Shown: positions 15,601 to 27,755 of the stretch, in pieces
How the letters are laid out: the number at the start of each line of letters is the position of its first letter
How positions within the stretch are numbered: the first letter of the stretch is position 1
Assembly (NCBI RefSeq): GCF_018139145.2
Contig: NC_059479.1
Location: 6,572,001-6,636,000 of the forward strand
Origin: Gymnogyps californianus
Taxonomy: Eukaryota; Chordata; Aves; Accipitriformes; Cathartidae
Length of the DNA: 64,000 bases
Direction: 5' to 3'
Position numbers and translations under genes: made by a program
Notes under the pieces: generated by a model
Told to the model about the DNA's origin: nothing
Databases searched by the model: none
The model's input: only the letters and a program-made list of their open reading frames with translations

Positions 15601-16792
15601 CCAATTAATAGTTGTGTAGAACTACTTAGCATGTATAAGAGATAATGTCAAGAACATCAGTAAAGAGCCTAGAATGGAGTTTGGAAACATTATTCAGTTT
15701 TGTTTGTTTCTTAAGGAACTGTTAATGGAACAAGCCTGAAAAGCATCACATTACAAACTAGCGCTAAAGATGCTTGTATTATAACAATTTTTCATACCAT
15801 CTCCGCACTACTGAAAGTTTTCTTTTCTGCTGAATAAAAATGAAAGACTTCCAAAAGAAGGAAACGACAAAGAACAGACAGCAGTTACAGGCAGTAAATA
15901 CGACCCCCCAAACAAAGCACAGGATCAAATATCAGCAAAACTATTAGCAGTCCATCTGCAGCTCTCCAATTCTCCCATTTTTCTGCAAAATAGACTCCTT
16001 GTCTGAAAGAAGACTGTTAATAATTCACATTCTGAGTTTTCCATATCACTGTTCAACAAGTGTGTTTACAAAGAAAGCAAAGTATTGTATTAATCTATTC
16101 TGTGAGCATATATGGCTTGAGTAACAGAGTTTCAGATATGTAACTAAAAACAAATCCCAGCATGGCATTGCACATCAGTGGGGGGGGTGACAACAAATAT
16201 ACTTTTTAGAGTTATCAGGTGTTTTGATGAAAGTTATCCGATTTATTGCTTCCCATTCAGGTCTTGTAGGGCATATACCTCAAATTATCAATAATTATGT
16301 TAAAGGTGACAATCTGTGCTGATCTGCAGGGATATTTTCAAGGCTTTCAAGATACAGCATTGGGCATATCTTTTCATTTTCATTTCATAGTTGAGCATTT
16401 AAAAAAAAAGTTGAATTAAGAGTTAACTCGGTTAAATTTAACTTGAAAGCAAGTCCTTTTAGGGTCTTTGTAGGGCCTCGATATTTTAATAGCTTTGCAT
16501 ACAGAGCTTGGTGCACATATTTAAATGGCTCAAAATATTTAGTACTATTTTTCAAAAGTGCAGCTCTATATAAAACATTCTTACCTATTCTTGTACATTA
16601 GCATATTATTTTTCAATTGACTTTAGAATGTAGCATTTCCCTTTCCCCCACCCTACACCCTGAAACTACACTTTGACCAAAGGTGGTCTGAGGTATGAGG
16701 AAATTTCGTTGGAGGAAATAAGTTCCAGAGAGAAGCCAGAAAACATGAACATAAAGAACAGGGATAGAGTTTAATCTTAAACTAAATTTATC
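9637..16792. other. unique AT-rich stretch, no gene seen
   Basis: No gene or recognised transposon. A plus-strand acceptor and donor lie only 6 nt apart at 10095-10100. The frames at 10955-11230 and 13758-14172 do not resemble known proteins. Confidence 0.5.
12604..12628 (+). repeat. A-rich simple tract
   Basis: Interrupted poly-A (A7, GG, A14, GG). Confidence 0.85.

Positions 16793-16821
<29 letters not shown>
16793..16821 (+). repeat. 29-bp poly-G tract
   Basis: An uninterrupted run of 29 G between ATTTATC and CACAGCGG. Such long poly-G runs are far rarer than poly-A in vertebrate genomes and can fold into G-quadruplexes. In minus-strand frames it is read as a proline run, which is an artefact of the repeat and not evidence of a gene. 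The true length may be unreliable because homopolymer G is hard to sequence. Confidence 0.95.
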
Positions 16822-16826
<5 letters not shown>

Positions 16827-17840
16827 CGGAGCGCAGGGGGAAGCTGTCATTTGAAATACAGGCTGTTTCCCATGCATCATTAACAGGTTTTGGTTTCTTA
16901 TTAAAAGGTCTGGGAGTTGTCTTTAGTTTGCATCTGCAACCCAGAGAGATTATATTCACCACTACATGCCAAAAAATCTTGTCTAGCAGAAGCCACTATT
17001 TATTAATAAACATAAAGGGAAGCACTGATGTGCAGAGCAGTCCTGCCACAGAAAACACTGGTTAAATGATGCAGGAAATTAAAGGAGGAAGGTAAGGAAT
17101 AGATCCTGCAATGAATCTTGACAGATCTCTTTTGGGAGAAGTCAACACGCTTCCCATCCAGTCGATGTTTCAAGTGCTGCACTTACTCGGTATCTATCCC
17201 ACCATCCTGTCAGAGTTAAGACGTGTCCTTACATTCTGGTCAGTTAGAGCAAGTAGTGGACAACCAAAATAATCCCTGAGCAAAAATCTCAGCCGATAAT
17301 AATCTCTATAGTGGTACCACTAATTGCTTTCAATAGGGAACTATAAAGAAACATGTCTGCTTTTCCTTTTCTAGTACTGAAACATTTCTTGGAGGAAGCT
17401 TTGGCTGTGAACTTCAAGTTATGAGTAAAAGGTAACTTGCATTGATTTTTCTCCTACAAATCTTAACAGGTTTATGCAGTTTTTGAAAGGGGTATCGACA
17501 GAATCCTCAAATGGCTTACAATGCCAGAGAACAAAAAGGGAACTGTGATCTTTTATTGAAGAACTGAAAGCCTAAATTCAAAGACACTTCCAGCTTTAAA
17601 GAACCTTAATGCAGGAGACACAGTTTTCACTTGTCAAGGTGTATTTGCTTTTTTGAAGTCCTGTTCAGTTTATTCTGGCTGACTGTAGAGCAGAATACAG
17701 AGGTTGATGTTCACCACATGGACTCCTTAACTGATGCATCATGAAGTGGTGTCTGGGATCCAGTCAGCACATGAACCAAATAATTTGCTAGACCTAGTCG
17801 ATAAATATATGTCTGAAGTGTTTGAAATCCTACCCCTTAC

Positions 17841-17940
17841 TTAGCTGGGTACCTTTTTTATGATTGAATAGCTGATTTGTCCAAGCAAGACAACTGCACC
17901 GCAGAATCTGTCTACAAGCCAGAACACCTCTGGAAGACAG
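17841..17940 (-). other. splice-bounded open segment, possible exon
   Basis: The acceptor has the good pyrimidine stretch TTTCTCTCAATTCTTTAACA ending in GAACAG; the donor is GCTAA|GTAAGGG. The 100-nt segment is open in one frame (starts LSSRGVLACRQILRC) and leaves in phase 1, which fits the entry phase of the segment at 9560-9636. Confidence 0.13.
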
Positions 17941-19430
17941 CTGTTCAAATAAAGTGTTAAAGAATTGAGAGAAATTCGTACTTTTATGATGAAGTCCTAG
18001 TTGCAGTAACACCAACGCTCTCCAATGGCCTTCCTAACAATGGCTACCGTGTCGTATTTGCAGAAGCAAAGCTTCAGATTCAAGTCCTGCACAAAGTACA
18101 AGTATGAAATAGACTTGAAATTTTGACACTCCAGAATTACATGAAAGTTTTGGAGTTTGGGACCGATTTGACTTAGGTAATTTTAAACACAAATCATTTA
18201 TCAGATATGTGCAGTAAAACAAAACCACCTCAAAATCACCCCCCAAAAACACTAGAAAACTGCGATCCTGTAACAGCCATTAAGGAAACACTTTTGTGAA
18301 GTACACATATATAGATGGTATATATTGGGCTCTGGATTATGATTAAAAATTGAGACAATTTGTTTCTAATAGAGCAATGTCAAGACTATAATTTGCATTA
18401 GCTTTTTCTAAATAAGAAACTAGACAAGTAAGAAGAAATTCAATATTTGAAGTGAGAACAGGACTGCATAGGAAAAAAGTGACATATTACCATTTGAAGA
18501 GACATCTGCACTTTCCTTCCGGAACTCCTATGGATTCTTAATTGATAAACTTCCATACCATAGTTCAAAGTTCACGTGCCTAAATCAACAGTTACAGGCT
18601 TTAGGACTAAAAGTCATAAATGCTGGCTTAGACATATATCTCTTCGAGTTATCTTCTTTGGGATTTTGATATTTGGATTTGAATTATTACCACCACCATC
18701 CCCAATGCCTCTGATCAGCATAAAGCTAATTATGTGCTGCTATTAAAGCAGATTACATGAGACACCGACAGTTGGAAAGGCCTAATGACTGGCTGGATAG
18801 GGGAAAAAAAAAATCTACCCATGTTGTTAGTAATAACTTTGCCAGAATTTTTTTATTTATTTTTAAAAGGCATCTTTTATCACCAGCTTCATTATTTCAA
18901 AACCAAATCCAAAACACAACACAACTGGAAAGAAGTCAAGATTGAGAACGCAATGAAATTTATACTCTCAGCATAATGCATCATAGTCATGCAGGTCAGT
19001 ACTGTTCAAAAGATGAAAATTCTTCTGAAGATCTAACATCAGTTTTCATAATAGCAGCCTTTGCTTCTCTGTAAACCACCGGTGGGTATTCAGTGTTACC
19101 CTAAAAGAATGGAACCAAACAAATATGCATCCATCGCATATGTGTAAATCCTCAGAGAGAGGGTGCTGAAACTAGAGTTATTCCCATCATGGAGAACCAT
19201 TTATTTCTTCCAAGTACTGCAGGTTTCAGATAACCAAGATGAATAACTGGCAGTCATGAGAAGACAGCATGATGGAGAAGCTCATGTTACAAGGAGTCCT
19301 AAGTGTCAGTGAAAGGAAGCCCTCCAAAAGAGAAAGATAAATAAATATCAACTCAACTACTCTATTCAGTTGCACCAAATCTATTTAAAGGTTAACATTG
19401 CAAATATTTTTCATTCCACATCATATCCTT

Positions 19431-19545
19431 GAATCATTGAGTCCCAGAATAAGGTAAGTTGAAAGGGACCTCTGGAAGTCATTTGGTCCAATCCTGGACT
19501 CAAAGGAGGGCCAACTTAAAGGCTATTGCTCAGGGTCTTAAGTGA
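19431..19545 (-). mobile_element. CR1 LINE 3' fragment
   Basis: The plus-strand text carries the characteristic reverse complement of a CR1 3' UTR: GAATCATTGAG, then TTGAAAGGGACCTCTGGAAG, TTTGGTCCAATCC, CTCAAAGGAGGGCCAACTTA and TTGCTCAGGGTCTT. Order and spacing match the avian CR1 tail, so the element lies on the minus strand with its 3' end at the left. It is a short, diverged, 5'-truncated copy with no coding capacity. The GGTAAGT inside it is repeat sequence rather than a splice site. Confidence 0.88.
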
Positions 19546-20690
19546 TTCTGCATTTTATAAAGTTTGATTCATAAATTTCAGTAGAACAGGTATATCTGAA
19601 CCTCTTAATACAAGTCAAAAATGCAAAAAAAAAAAAAAAGCAAAACCCAAATTCCCCCTTTCAGACAGTCATGAGCCATTTGGAAATTTAAACTTTGGCT
19701 TTTTGCCCTCTCTTTTGAAGTGAAAACACCACCTAACTAACTGAAAAAAAACCACTTTGGCAATTACATAACCCCAGACATAGGGTGCAAAATACATAGG
19801 AGGGGTTTTTTTCTTCCTCAACTTAAAAAGCACAAAAGTTGAAAGCCTCAGCTAGCCCACAGTTCAAATAAGCTTGGGCGTAAGGAAGCAATGAAGCAAG
19901 TTATTCCTGCAAAGAATAAATCAGACAAAAGCATGTTTTCAAGAGGTAACTAGTCAGGTTTTTTCTAGCCAAAAGCTTCCCAATTTCTTAGTCCTCATAT
20001 TTCACATTCTTTCTCTGTCAAGTCAATGGCACTTCCTACATTTGTGTATTAGAGATCAAAATCACTGTGATTTGTGTAGACTCACCCTTTAGACCCCCTT
20101 TTAGAGCTCTGCAACTTGACACCAAAGTCAAGCCACTCATATGTATATCAACAGAAAGCCTGTCCAAAAAAAAAAAAAAAGCCACCCCACCTTAGTTCAC
20201 CTTTTTTCACATCACGAAAAAAGGACTCCCCCTGCCTTTCTGTTAATATCATTGTCACTACTATCCCTAATCTCTGCTACTTTGTATTATACTCACAATA
20301 AACTGTTTTAGAGATTGATTAATAATCGAAGCAGAGCTGAGGCATTTAATCAATCTGAACAACAGATTATTGCTTTGTGTACCACAAAGAAAGACAGATT
20401 ATCCTTTTATTATTGATTAGGCTAGCTACACTCCTGCCAGTTCCATTGCCCTTATTTCTAAATATTTTTGCTCAGCAAGTTTTCCACTTGCACTCATCTT
20501 AAAGACAAAAAACATTTCTTGGAGCTTTACACATATCGATCAGCTTTCTACTGTAATCTCCCTACCTTTCTTGGATGATATAATAGTTTTACAATACATT
20601 AGCCTATTTACAATGCCTTCTTCCCTCATAGAAAATACACTGATGATACTTGTACCTTTCACAGCCTTTTTCCATCTTCCCTTTGTTCAG

Positions 20691-20748
20691 ATACAATACA
20701 TTCAATCTTTACTCTTGACACTTCCAGAGAAGTGGTTACAACTTACAG
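20691..20748 (+). other. splice-bounded open segment on the plus strand
   Basis: CCTTTTTCCATCTTCCCTTTGTTCAG is an excellent acceptor and TTACAG|GTAAGCA an excellent donor, 58 nt apart. Two frames are open, one reading IQYIQSLLLTLPEKWLQLT. The signals are strong but the segment is too short for openness to mean anything. A non-coding exon is equally possible. Confidence 0.17.
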
Positions 20749-21299
20749 GTAAGCACCCAAGTTCCATCATTTCACAAAAAAGGGGCTCGGCACTGGACTG
20801 CATGGAAGTGCTGGAGAAGGAGTAGACTGTACTTCAAAAACTGGATAGAGCAGTACACTTCAGTAAGAATAATCAAAAGAACCAATTCAAAATGAGAACT
20901 AGCTTGAGTTAAGCAGAAATAAATACACAAAATCACCAACAGAAACCACTAAAAATGTTCGAATACCAGCAGATATAAACAGGAATATCATATGCAAGAC
21001 ATAAGGCAATCCTTCCACCTTCCCCAGTAGTGTCAGTATCTGCATATACGTAAGATCCTCACAAGCACAGCAGCAAAATTAAGAGCTTTAGAAAACATGT
21101 TCCACGGGGAAAAAAGTAAAAAAAGAAGTATTTACATGGAAAATAGAAGTTAATAAACTTCAAACTGTAAGAAAAGCTACCGGAAAGCTAAAAGGAGAAC
21201 ATAACTTCCATATCCACTGAATAGGACAAGAACAGTGACTTTTCACTCCTGCCAGGGAAATGAATCAGAAGTAAGCAATTCTTTCAATTGCCACTTAAT

Positions 21300-21421
21300 G
21301 TGATTCTGGAAACTATTTCACCAGAGATTTTTAAGCTGTCTCATAAAGATTTATGAGACAGTTCAATGGATTAGATGACCTCTCAAGTTTCCTTCAGCCC
21401 TGTTTTTTCTGATTATGTGAA
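21300..21421 (+). mobile_element. CR1 LINE 3' fragment, diverged
   Basis: GGATTAGATGACCTCT followed by TTTCCTTCAGCCCTG and GATTATGTGAATG resembles the plus-orientation CR1 3' end, in which a TAGATGACCT block is followed by a CCTTCCAGCCC block and an ATTCTATG-like tail. The left boundary is uncertain because the upstream part is strongly diverged. A perfect inverted repeat (21336-21361) lies just before the conserved block. Confidence 0.65.
21336..21361. repeat. 12-bp perfect inverted repeat with 2-bp loop
   Basis: CTGTCTCATAAA, GA, TTTATGAGACAG: both 12-bp arms pair perfectly. It lies in the diverged part of the CR1 fragment immediately before its conserved 3' block. Confidence 0.9.
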
Positions 21422-22399
21422 TGTTTTCAAACAAAATATTTACAGGCATTGCTAGTGCTAGAATTTGTTTACTCTCAGATTTACCAGAATGAAGCAAATC
21501 AATTTTATATGAAACATTTGTGTTAAGAATTTGCTCTTTAACCTTGACTTGGACTACAGAAGTACAAAGCTATTATTCTCTGCTCAAAGTATCTGCATGA
21601 TCTGCCAAGACACTGATGCAAAATTGAGACAACAGTGCAAACGCAATTCTTCATTGTTGTGACTTAAGAATGTTTGCTATGTTAACATCAGCATCCAAAC
21701 ATTCTATTCTCTAAAACTGGAACATCTAGTTTCCCAAGTGAGTTCCTACTTGCCACTATAAAATCATAGTTCTTCATAATTCTTTGGAGAGTTAAACAAA
21801 TACACTGGTTTTAATCTTGCTTATTTACCGATGCGTCCATTTGCTTTCAGAGAGAGACACTCTTCTTGAGTGATCTGCATGGATTCATCCCTTCTGAGAC
21901 CTAGCTTAAGCCCAAGCAACATACGGCCCTATTTATGGGTCTGACTCTCCCTCTTTAATTGCAGGCCCAAGACATAACTAATTTAAGAGACCACAATATT
22001 TATTGATTAAGCAACACACTACTAAAAAACTAATATATCAATTAAATAAGCTAGTAATAAACACACAGCTATTATTAATTTAGAATTCTGTCATTTTGTG
22101 CACTATTACAAAAGTCATTATGTATCACTCTTAAATGTTACAAATCACACACAACTACTATGGAATTAAATCCTATCACTCCTTAGGCGCTGTTCACAGC
22201 TGTGAATACTTGAGCATGTTTCCATCGAGTCTTTGTAACAGAGAACTGACAAGTGTTGGTGATGAAAGAGGAAACCAGAATAAAGTATCTGGTTTAGTTG
22301 CTTAACAAACTTGAGACTCAGGCCAAGACTCAGTCCTTCCACAGGCCAAGATGAAGCCTCTGTACTCTCTACACTAAACCTCTGGTGAGAGCAATGATA

Positions 22400-22800
22400 T
22401 TAAACACCTTAGGGCACAGACCGCTGCTGTGTAGCAAAAGAGCAAAGGGCTCCTCTTCCAAATCGGAGCCTTGGAGTGTCAGGCTAGCAGCTGCTGCTGC
22501 TGACAGGGAAGGCTCAGGGCCTGTAAGGGCCGCCACTACTGCTAGAAAAAGAGGACTCTTCTAGAAGCAGCAACCAGCACTCACTCCGTGCGTAGCAGCA
22601 AAACGGAAATTTCACTCTCATCAGCTTTTTCTTCTTCCCCTGCAGTTCTGTACCCCGCTTTGCCATTTCTCACCCTTTTCACTTTCACAGCAGGGGGTTT
22701 ATGCACCGGACCCTCTCCTTCCAGAACAACCAAATTCTGCCTGTACTGCTGAAAAGCCTTGCAGCTAGTGTCACACCAAACTCAAATAAATCGGCTTTGA
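22400..22800. other. GC- and CpG-richer patch
   Basis: This patch has about eight CpG dinucleotides in roughly 350 bp and a visibly higher GC content than the surrounding DNA, which is strongly CpG-depleted. It includes GGGCCGCC, CTCCGTGCG and a GCTGCTGCTGCT stretch. It is too short and too CpG-poor to be a classic CpG island. It could be a distal regulatory element or an old insertion; no gene starts here that I can support. Confidence 0.4.
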
Positions 22801-24920
22801 GGGGAATAGCATCTTCTAACAAGACAGAAGCTGAAGCACGTTCTTTGCCAAGAACATCTTAGTTTGAGGATTATGTATTAAGTTGGCCAAAAAAACCTAA
22901 GACTGTTTCACACCATTTGTAACAGAAAAAAAGTATTCCCACCCAGTACGGTTTTTTATTTATTTCATAATTCTGCCAAAGCACGCCCTGAAGAATTTGT
23001 CTCTCCTCTCCATTCTAGTTCAAACCTACTATGCAGTGAGGCCAGGCTCTCCCTGTAGACAGTACCTTTTCTCTTAGAAGAGAAAATGATTCATCTTTCT
23101 TTGGTGTTTGTCTAATATGCCTAGTTAGTTTCAAATTATTTTTTTTTTAACTTAAAATGCATCTCCAATATCTGATCACTGTCATCCATTACATATTGAT
23201 TTGTCCACTGCTTATTTTTGAACAGCAGATGGATGTTAATGTTAAAATGGACTAAACTAATTCTGTTTGTCCTGAGTGTCTGTGTTACATTCCAAGAAAA
23301 GGAGGAGGACAGAGGGGCAGGCCTCTAGTGTTACAGCTGTTCTGGGGAACAACTGAATAATAAGATGCCAGAAACTATGTGGTGTACTGGGGAAGAAACC
23401 TGCGGCTGAGAACCTGTGGCTCGAGAAGGGACCATGCCTTCCCCTTCCTGGGAAAGGTAGGGGAATACACACACTTCTCAGCAGGGACAAGGCAAAATTC
23501 CCCGTGACTAGACCAGGCTGTGTGGAGTTTGCCACTATTCCTAAAATGAACCAGTTGACTGAAGCCAGGCCTGGAGCAAGGACCTGTCCTGAAAGGATGC
23601 AGGAGAGGAAGCAGGAGGGGACAGAGAGAGATATTTATAAATCTTTTCCAGTTGAGCTCCATCTCACCTCTATAATGCATTTAAAGAGTTAGGTAATTCA
23701 ATGTTTACTCTAATAAATCTGGGTTTTTTCCTGGTTTTTTTCATTTTAAAAACCTTTTAATCTTTGAAGAGCTTCCTATAAGAAAAGACCTGAACAGATT
23801 CATCTCAAAGTTCTGGCCACATCAGATTCTGACTGTATGAGCATTACCAAGACTAAATGGTAACAACAGCAGTATCTTTATGTTTCTAATCCAAGATTAC
23901 AAATATAGATTGGTTTTATTTCAGCATTACATCTAACTATGGAGAAATTGATAAAGTGTTCATAGTAAAGGACTGTATTTTGAATACTGTCCCACTAGAT
24001 TTATTGCAATGACTCCTACTCAGCTGTCATTTGTCACTAGTCCAATTGAACAGAACATTTTATCAATGACTTGTGTTACATCCGTTTGGTCCCTGCCCTC
24101 AAAGGCAGAAAGGTTTGACTTGCACATTTTTCTCCCCTTCCCTCTAAATATTTGTAACAACTACGGTTATGATAATGCTTACACATAATTCAATTGGCTA
24201 GGCTATGCAAAATACCAGTTTTCTCATGTTGCTCAAAGCAATTAAACAGTGAAATAGAAAGGTTTTATATGCATATTAAGAAACAAGGCCACAAAAGACA
24301 TTTGCTACATGTATTTTTTTCTACCCAATAAACAACCTTTTTCCTGCCAGATATTTACACCAATGATGCTGTTAATTCTGGGTATTTTCTGAAATATTAG
24401 TATGAATCTGTGGGTCAGAAGTAGTTCATATTTTCTAGTAATCTCATACTTTAAAGAATCTCTGTCCAGTTCTCCAGTTCACTAATAACTGCTGGGGGGG
24501 GGAAGAGGAAGTTCTTATTTATTACATTATTGTTTCTCTTAAATGGTGGAAGCAGTAAAAGGTTACATAGGTGGCATCACCTACATAAACACCACAGACC
24601 CCTGCTCCAAAAAAGTTTATGTATGGCCTTGCTTTGGGTACAGTAAATTTTGATTCCATTATCATGGTAAACTGCGGCACATGTAAGACTACTGCTGGGG
24701 TCTCTGCCTAGAGATAGTGATAGTACTGAAGTACTGTTTATAACACTAAAGTAAGATTTATTTCGTAATTAATGCATGAAGAAAGTTTTCAGCCCTGTGT
24801 AAGATCGGGAATGCTCTACATACACTAACTTGAATAACATATTAATCTTAGAAACAATGGACTGTTCTGCTCCCAGAACTTTCATTGGCCAAGTTGTCTC
24901 GCTGTGCAACTGTAAGACTA

Positions 24921-25445
24921 ATGGCATCCTTTCAGAAATTGGAATTCGTTATCTTCTCACAGTGTTGGTCTAATTATGCTTTTAATCTGTTTTTTTTTCT
25001 TTCCTCTAGGGTTCCAAACCTCTACCAATTGCCTTTTCACCCACTGTTTTCATTCAGCAGTCACACTTTTCACCTGTGGTTCTGCTTATTGGCAGGTTTA
25101 GGAATATGTCTGGAAAGCATTTTGCAGACAAAAGCAGTCATCACTCCAAATCAACTGGAAGCTGCATGGATTAAGTTAGCACAATACAGAAATCAAGTCA
25201 ATAAACCTACTGAAAGGCATGCTAACATTAACTCAAATTCTGTTTCATATTGCCCATATTGCCACAGCTTCTGGCTGGCTCAGTGCTGGCCTGGCAGACA
25301 TTCCTGTCTGCCTGAAAAATGCAGGAGACCAGATTTATCGTCTGTTCAGTATCTGCAATCATCTCCAGAACCTATTGGTAACAGACTTGCGAGACCAAAA
25401 AATTTAAAGATGGACCAAAAAAAAATTCTGAAAACACTTATTTAA
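24921..25445 (+). other. longest open frame in the window, unrecognised
   Basis: This is 174 codons from the first ATG to TAA, and the frame is open upstream to at least 24885. I recognise no domain. The deduced protein has an aromatic, hydrophobic N-terminal half and a basic, glutamine-containing C-terminal part. A strong acceptor-like motif (TTTTTTTTCTTTCCTCTAG, ending at 25009) and a donor-like motif (TTG|GTAACA at 25377/25378) lie inside it, and a second frame is open over 25219-25407. It could be a chance frame, an lncRNA exon, or a lineage-specific exon. Chance is the most likely single explanation. Confidence 0.12.
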
Positions 25446-26094
25446 AATACATATTCTTCCTATTAAGGGTGTGTTCACATTACCATTTTAACGTGTAGGA
25501 GGAGCACACTTCTGAAGCAAATCTCCTGATTAGACTAGAGCTCGTGGGCAACACACTTCCTCAGCATCGTGTTCTAGTCTACATATTTCCTCTTACTGCT
25601 TGCTAATAGAGACAGTCATTTGTTCTCAGGAGGCTGAACACTTGTCTCTGGTACAGCCCCCTGGAAAAGAAATCTGTTTTATTGTGTGTTCAACAGTTTG
25701 GCAATTTGTTTCTATTGTATATTTGGACAAAGATCTTTCAGCAGCAGTATTGGGGGAGGTTGGAGGGGAAAAAACATATTGTTTAAAAAAAAAAGGTAGC
25801 ATTTCCAGTTGCCATAACCATTTCAAACGTCTAAGTAGTTTTTGTCCATCCCAGTGAGTATTTTTTGTACAAGCTAAATTGGAGAGCTTGAGAGAAAAGA
25901 CGCGTTGAACTAATGGAAACAAAACCCCACATCTCGTCTGTGGGTTCAAGTCTTGGGTCCAAATGTCTACATCACCAAAACCATGAAACATTACAATCCT
26001 CACATTCCAGATGAGTATCAAGCATTTACTTACATGGAATTGGTCTCCATCATACAACCAAACGCATCTTTGGAAGAGTGCAAGGCTGTCAAAT

Positions 26095-26119
26095 TAAAAA
26101 AAATAAAAAAATAAAAAAA
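26095..26119 (+). repeat. (AAAAAAT)n simple repeat
   Basis: Three A-runs separated by single T. Confidence 0.85.
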
Positions 26120-26894
26120 GTTGCAATTCTCTATGCAATGACTTAACCTCATCAAACTAGCTACAAAAATGTTCACTAACCATCCCATTTCATTCTTCAG
26201 TTATCTAAAAGCAGCTCCTTGTACAAAAATTTTTCTACTATTTTATTTTGTTTGTATTTATTAAAAAAAATTTGAAAGTTCCAGGGAGGGCTCAATAATC
26301 AGGTAATAAAATGTTCAAGTTCTCCGCTACATTACCTCATGATCCTGTTTTTCCTCTTGGTATTACCACCACCCCGCCACCTCGATGGCCGTATGCTGTC
26401 TGTGTGTTGATATGGAGCCTTTGTTAAAGGTCAGAGTGAGATTCAAAGGCACAGTTATTAAAACAAAGAGAAAGATTGCCTAATTTCCATGATCTGAATT
26501 CTTTCATTATTTACTACTACTTTACAGGCAAAAGGTTAGAATTATTCATGATAATGGAATACATTAGGCAAGTCATCTTTCAATTGGTTGAACTAATTTA
26601 AGCTTAATTTGTTTTCTTGCAACAGTTTGCACAGACTCCTAGAAAACATTAACTGTGAATTCCCCATTTATGATTTCTAAAAAACAAGTCTGCATTGTCT
26701 ATCTTTCTGTCGTTGTTCAGGAATTGGTGTATTCCTATGAACAAGATCATTCTAGATTCTTATAACCAATCTCATATATGATTCTGATACACATGATACA
26801 CTTCTTGCTCACTCTGAAGAGAAACCATGTCTTGTATGAAAATGAATTAAAGCATAACTTCTTTTATATATTTAAAACAAACATAATATTAGTA

Positions 26895-26924
26895 TATAGT
26901 AATATTATTTTCAATATTACTATA
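26895..26924. repeat. 12-bp perfect inverted repeat with 6-bp loop
   Basis: TATAGTAATATT, ATTTTC, AATATTACTATA. It sits in a strongly AT-rich stretch (26860-26960), so chance is the likeliest source. Confidence 0.85.
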
Positions 26925-27656
26925 ACTTTTTAAAATACATATATACTGTATATGCTGTATTCCCTGTACTAGCCAAAGAGATTTTCCCCCTGAACTCCAT
27001 GTCAATATTTTGAAACTATTGAAAATAAAGCACTCTCGCTGAACTGTTTACGTTATGCCCAAAGATGACCGATGAATAATACTGCTGTACACATACAGTT
27101 CAAAATGATTTACAAAGTCAGAAAATATTACATAAAAGCTCATCGGGGACTCAGAGCTTCACTCCTGCTCTAGTTCCCTAGCTGTTATGAAATGGTGCTT
27201 CTCTGATGCGGTTAACTTTTGCGTACCCATCTTTGACATCTGAGTAGTGTATCTACATGGGTATACATGGTTTACGTTACAAAAGTATTCAGCAGAATTT
27301 AATACAGCAGTTGGAATTTTAACTCTACATTTTTGGAAAGGAATGCAATACATTAAAAAAAGTAATTTATTATGTTATGTCTGGTATATGGAATATTTAC
27401 TAGTTACTCCAGATTTATCAGTTAAGACTTTCATTCTGGTGTCAACATGTACCATGCAACAGGATACATTAAAATATTGATAGTGTAAAGAGACCTCCTA
27501 CAACCTGGAAGATGGATAAAGGCTAAGAAAAGACAACTAAGCTTTCCTAAAACAACATTTCAGACAAAATGATCTTTTTGCATCTGTGGACCTTCTTGTG
27601 TAAGAAACTGATAAAATCATACATGCATTCAACCATAATTTCTACTTTATGGGTGG

Positions 27657-27755
27657 TTTTTTTTTTTTAATTTTGTTTTGCTGGGTTTTTTTTCTTTGTT
27701 TTGTTGCTTTTTTAAAAAAAAAAAAACAAAACAAAAAAACAAAACACAAACCAAC
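27657..27755. repeat. T-rich to A-rich low-complexity block with hairpin potential
   Basis: About 50 bp of T-rich sequence switch abruptly to about 50 bp of A-rich sequence at about 27714. GTTTTG on the left (27698-27703) mirrors CAAAAC on the right (27727-27732), so the block can fold back on itself through the T/A runs. Confidence 0.8.

Noticed and set aside
16777..16962. Minus-strand frame with a run of prolines
   Set aside because: The proline run is simply the poly-G tract read in reverse. It is not evidence of a proline-rich protein.
19449..19462. Splice donor AAG|GTAAGTT
   Set aside because: It lies inside the CR1 fragment and is part of the repeat sequence.
23257..23692. Overlapping open frames on both strands in a GC-richer stretch
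   Set aside because: They shadow each other in different frames, resemble no protein, and have no splice or start context.
25900..26000. tRNA-like B-box (GGGTTCAAGTC) suggesting a tRNA or tRNA-derived SINE
   Set aside because: No A-box at the right spacing, no cloverleaf, no poly-A tail or repeated copies in the window.
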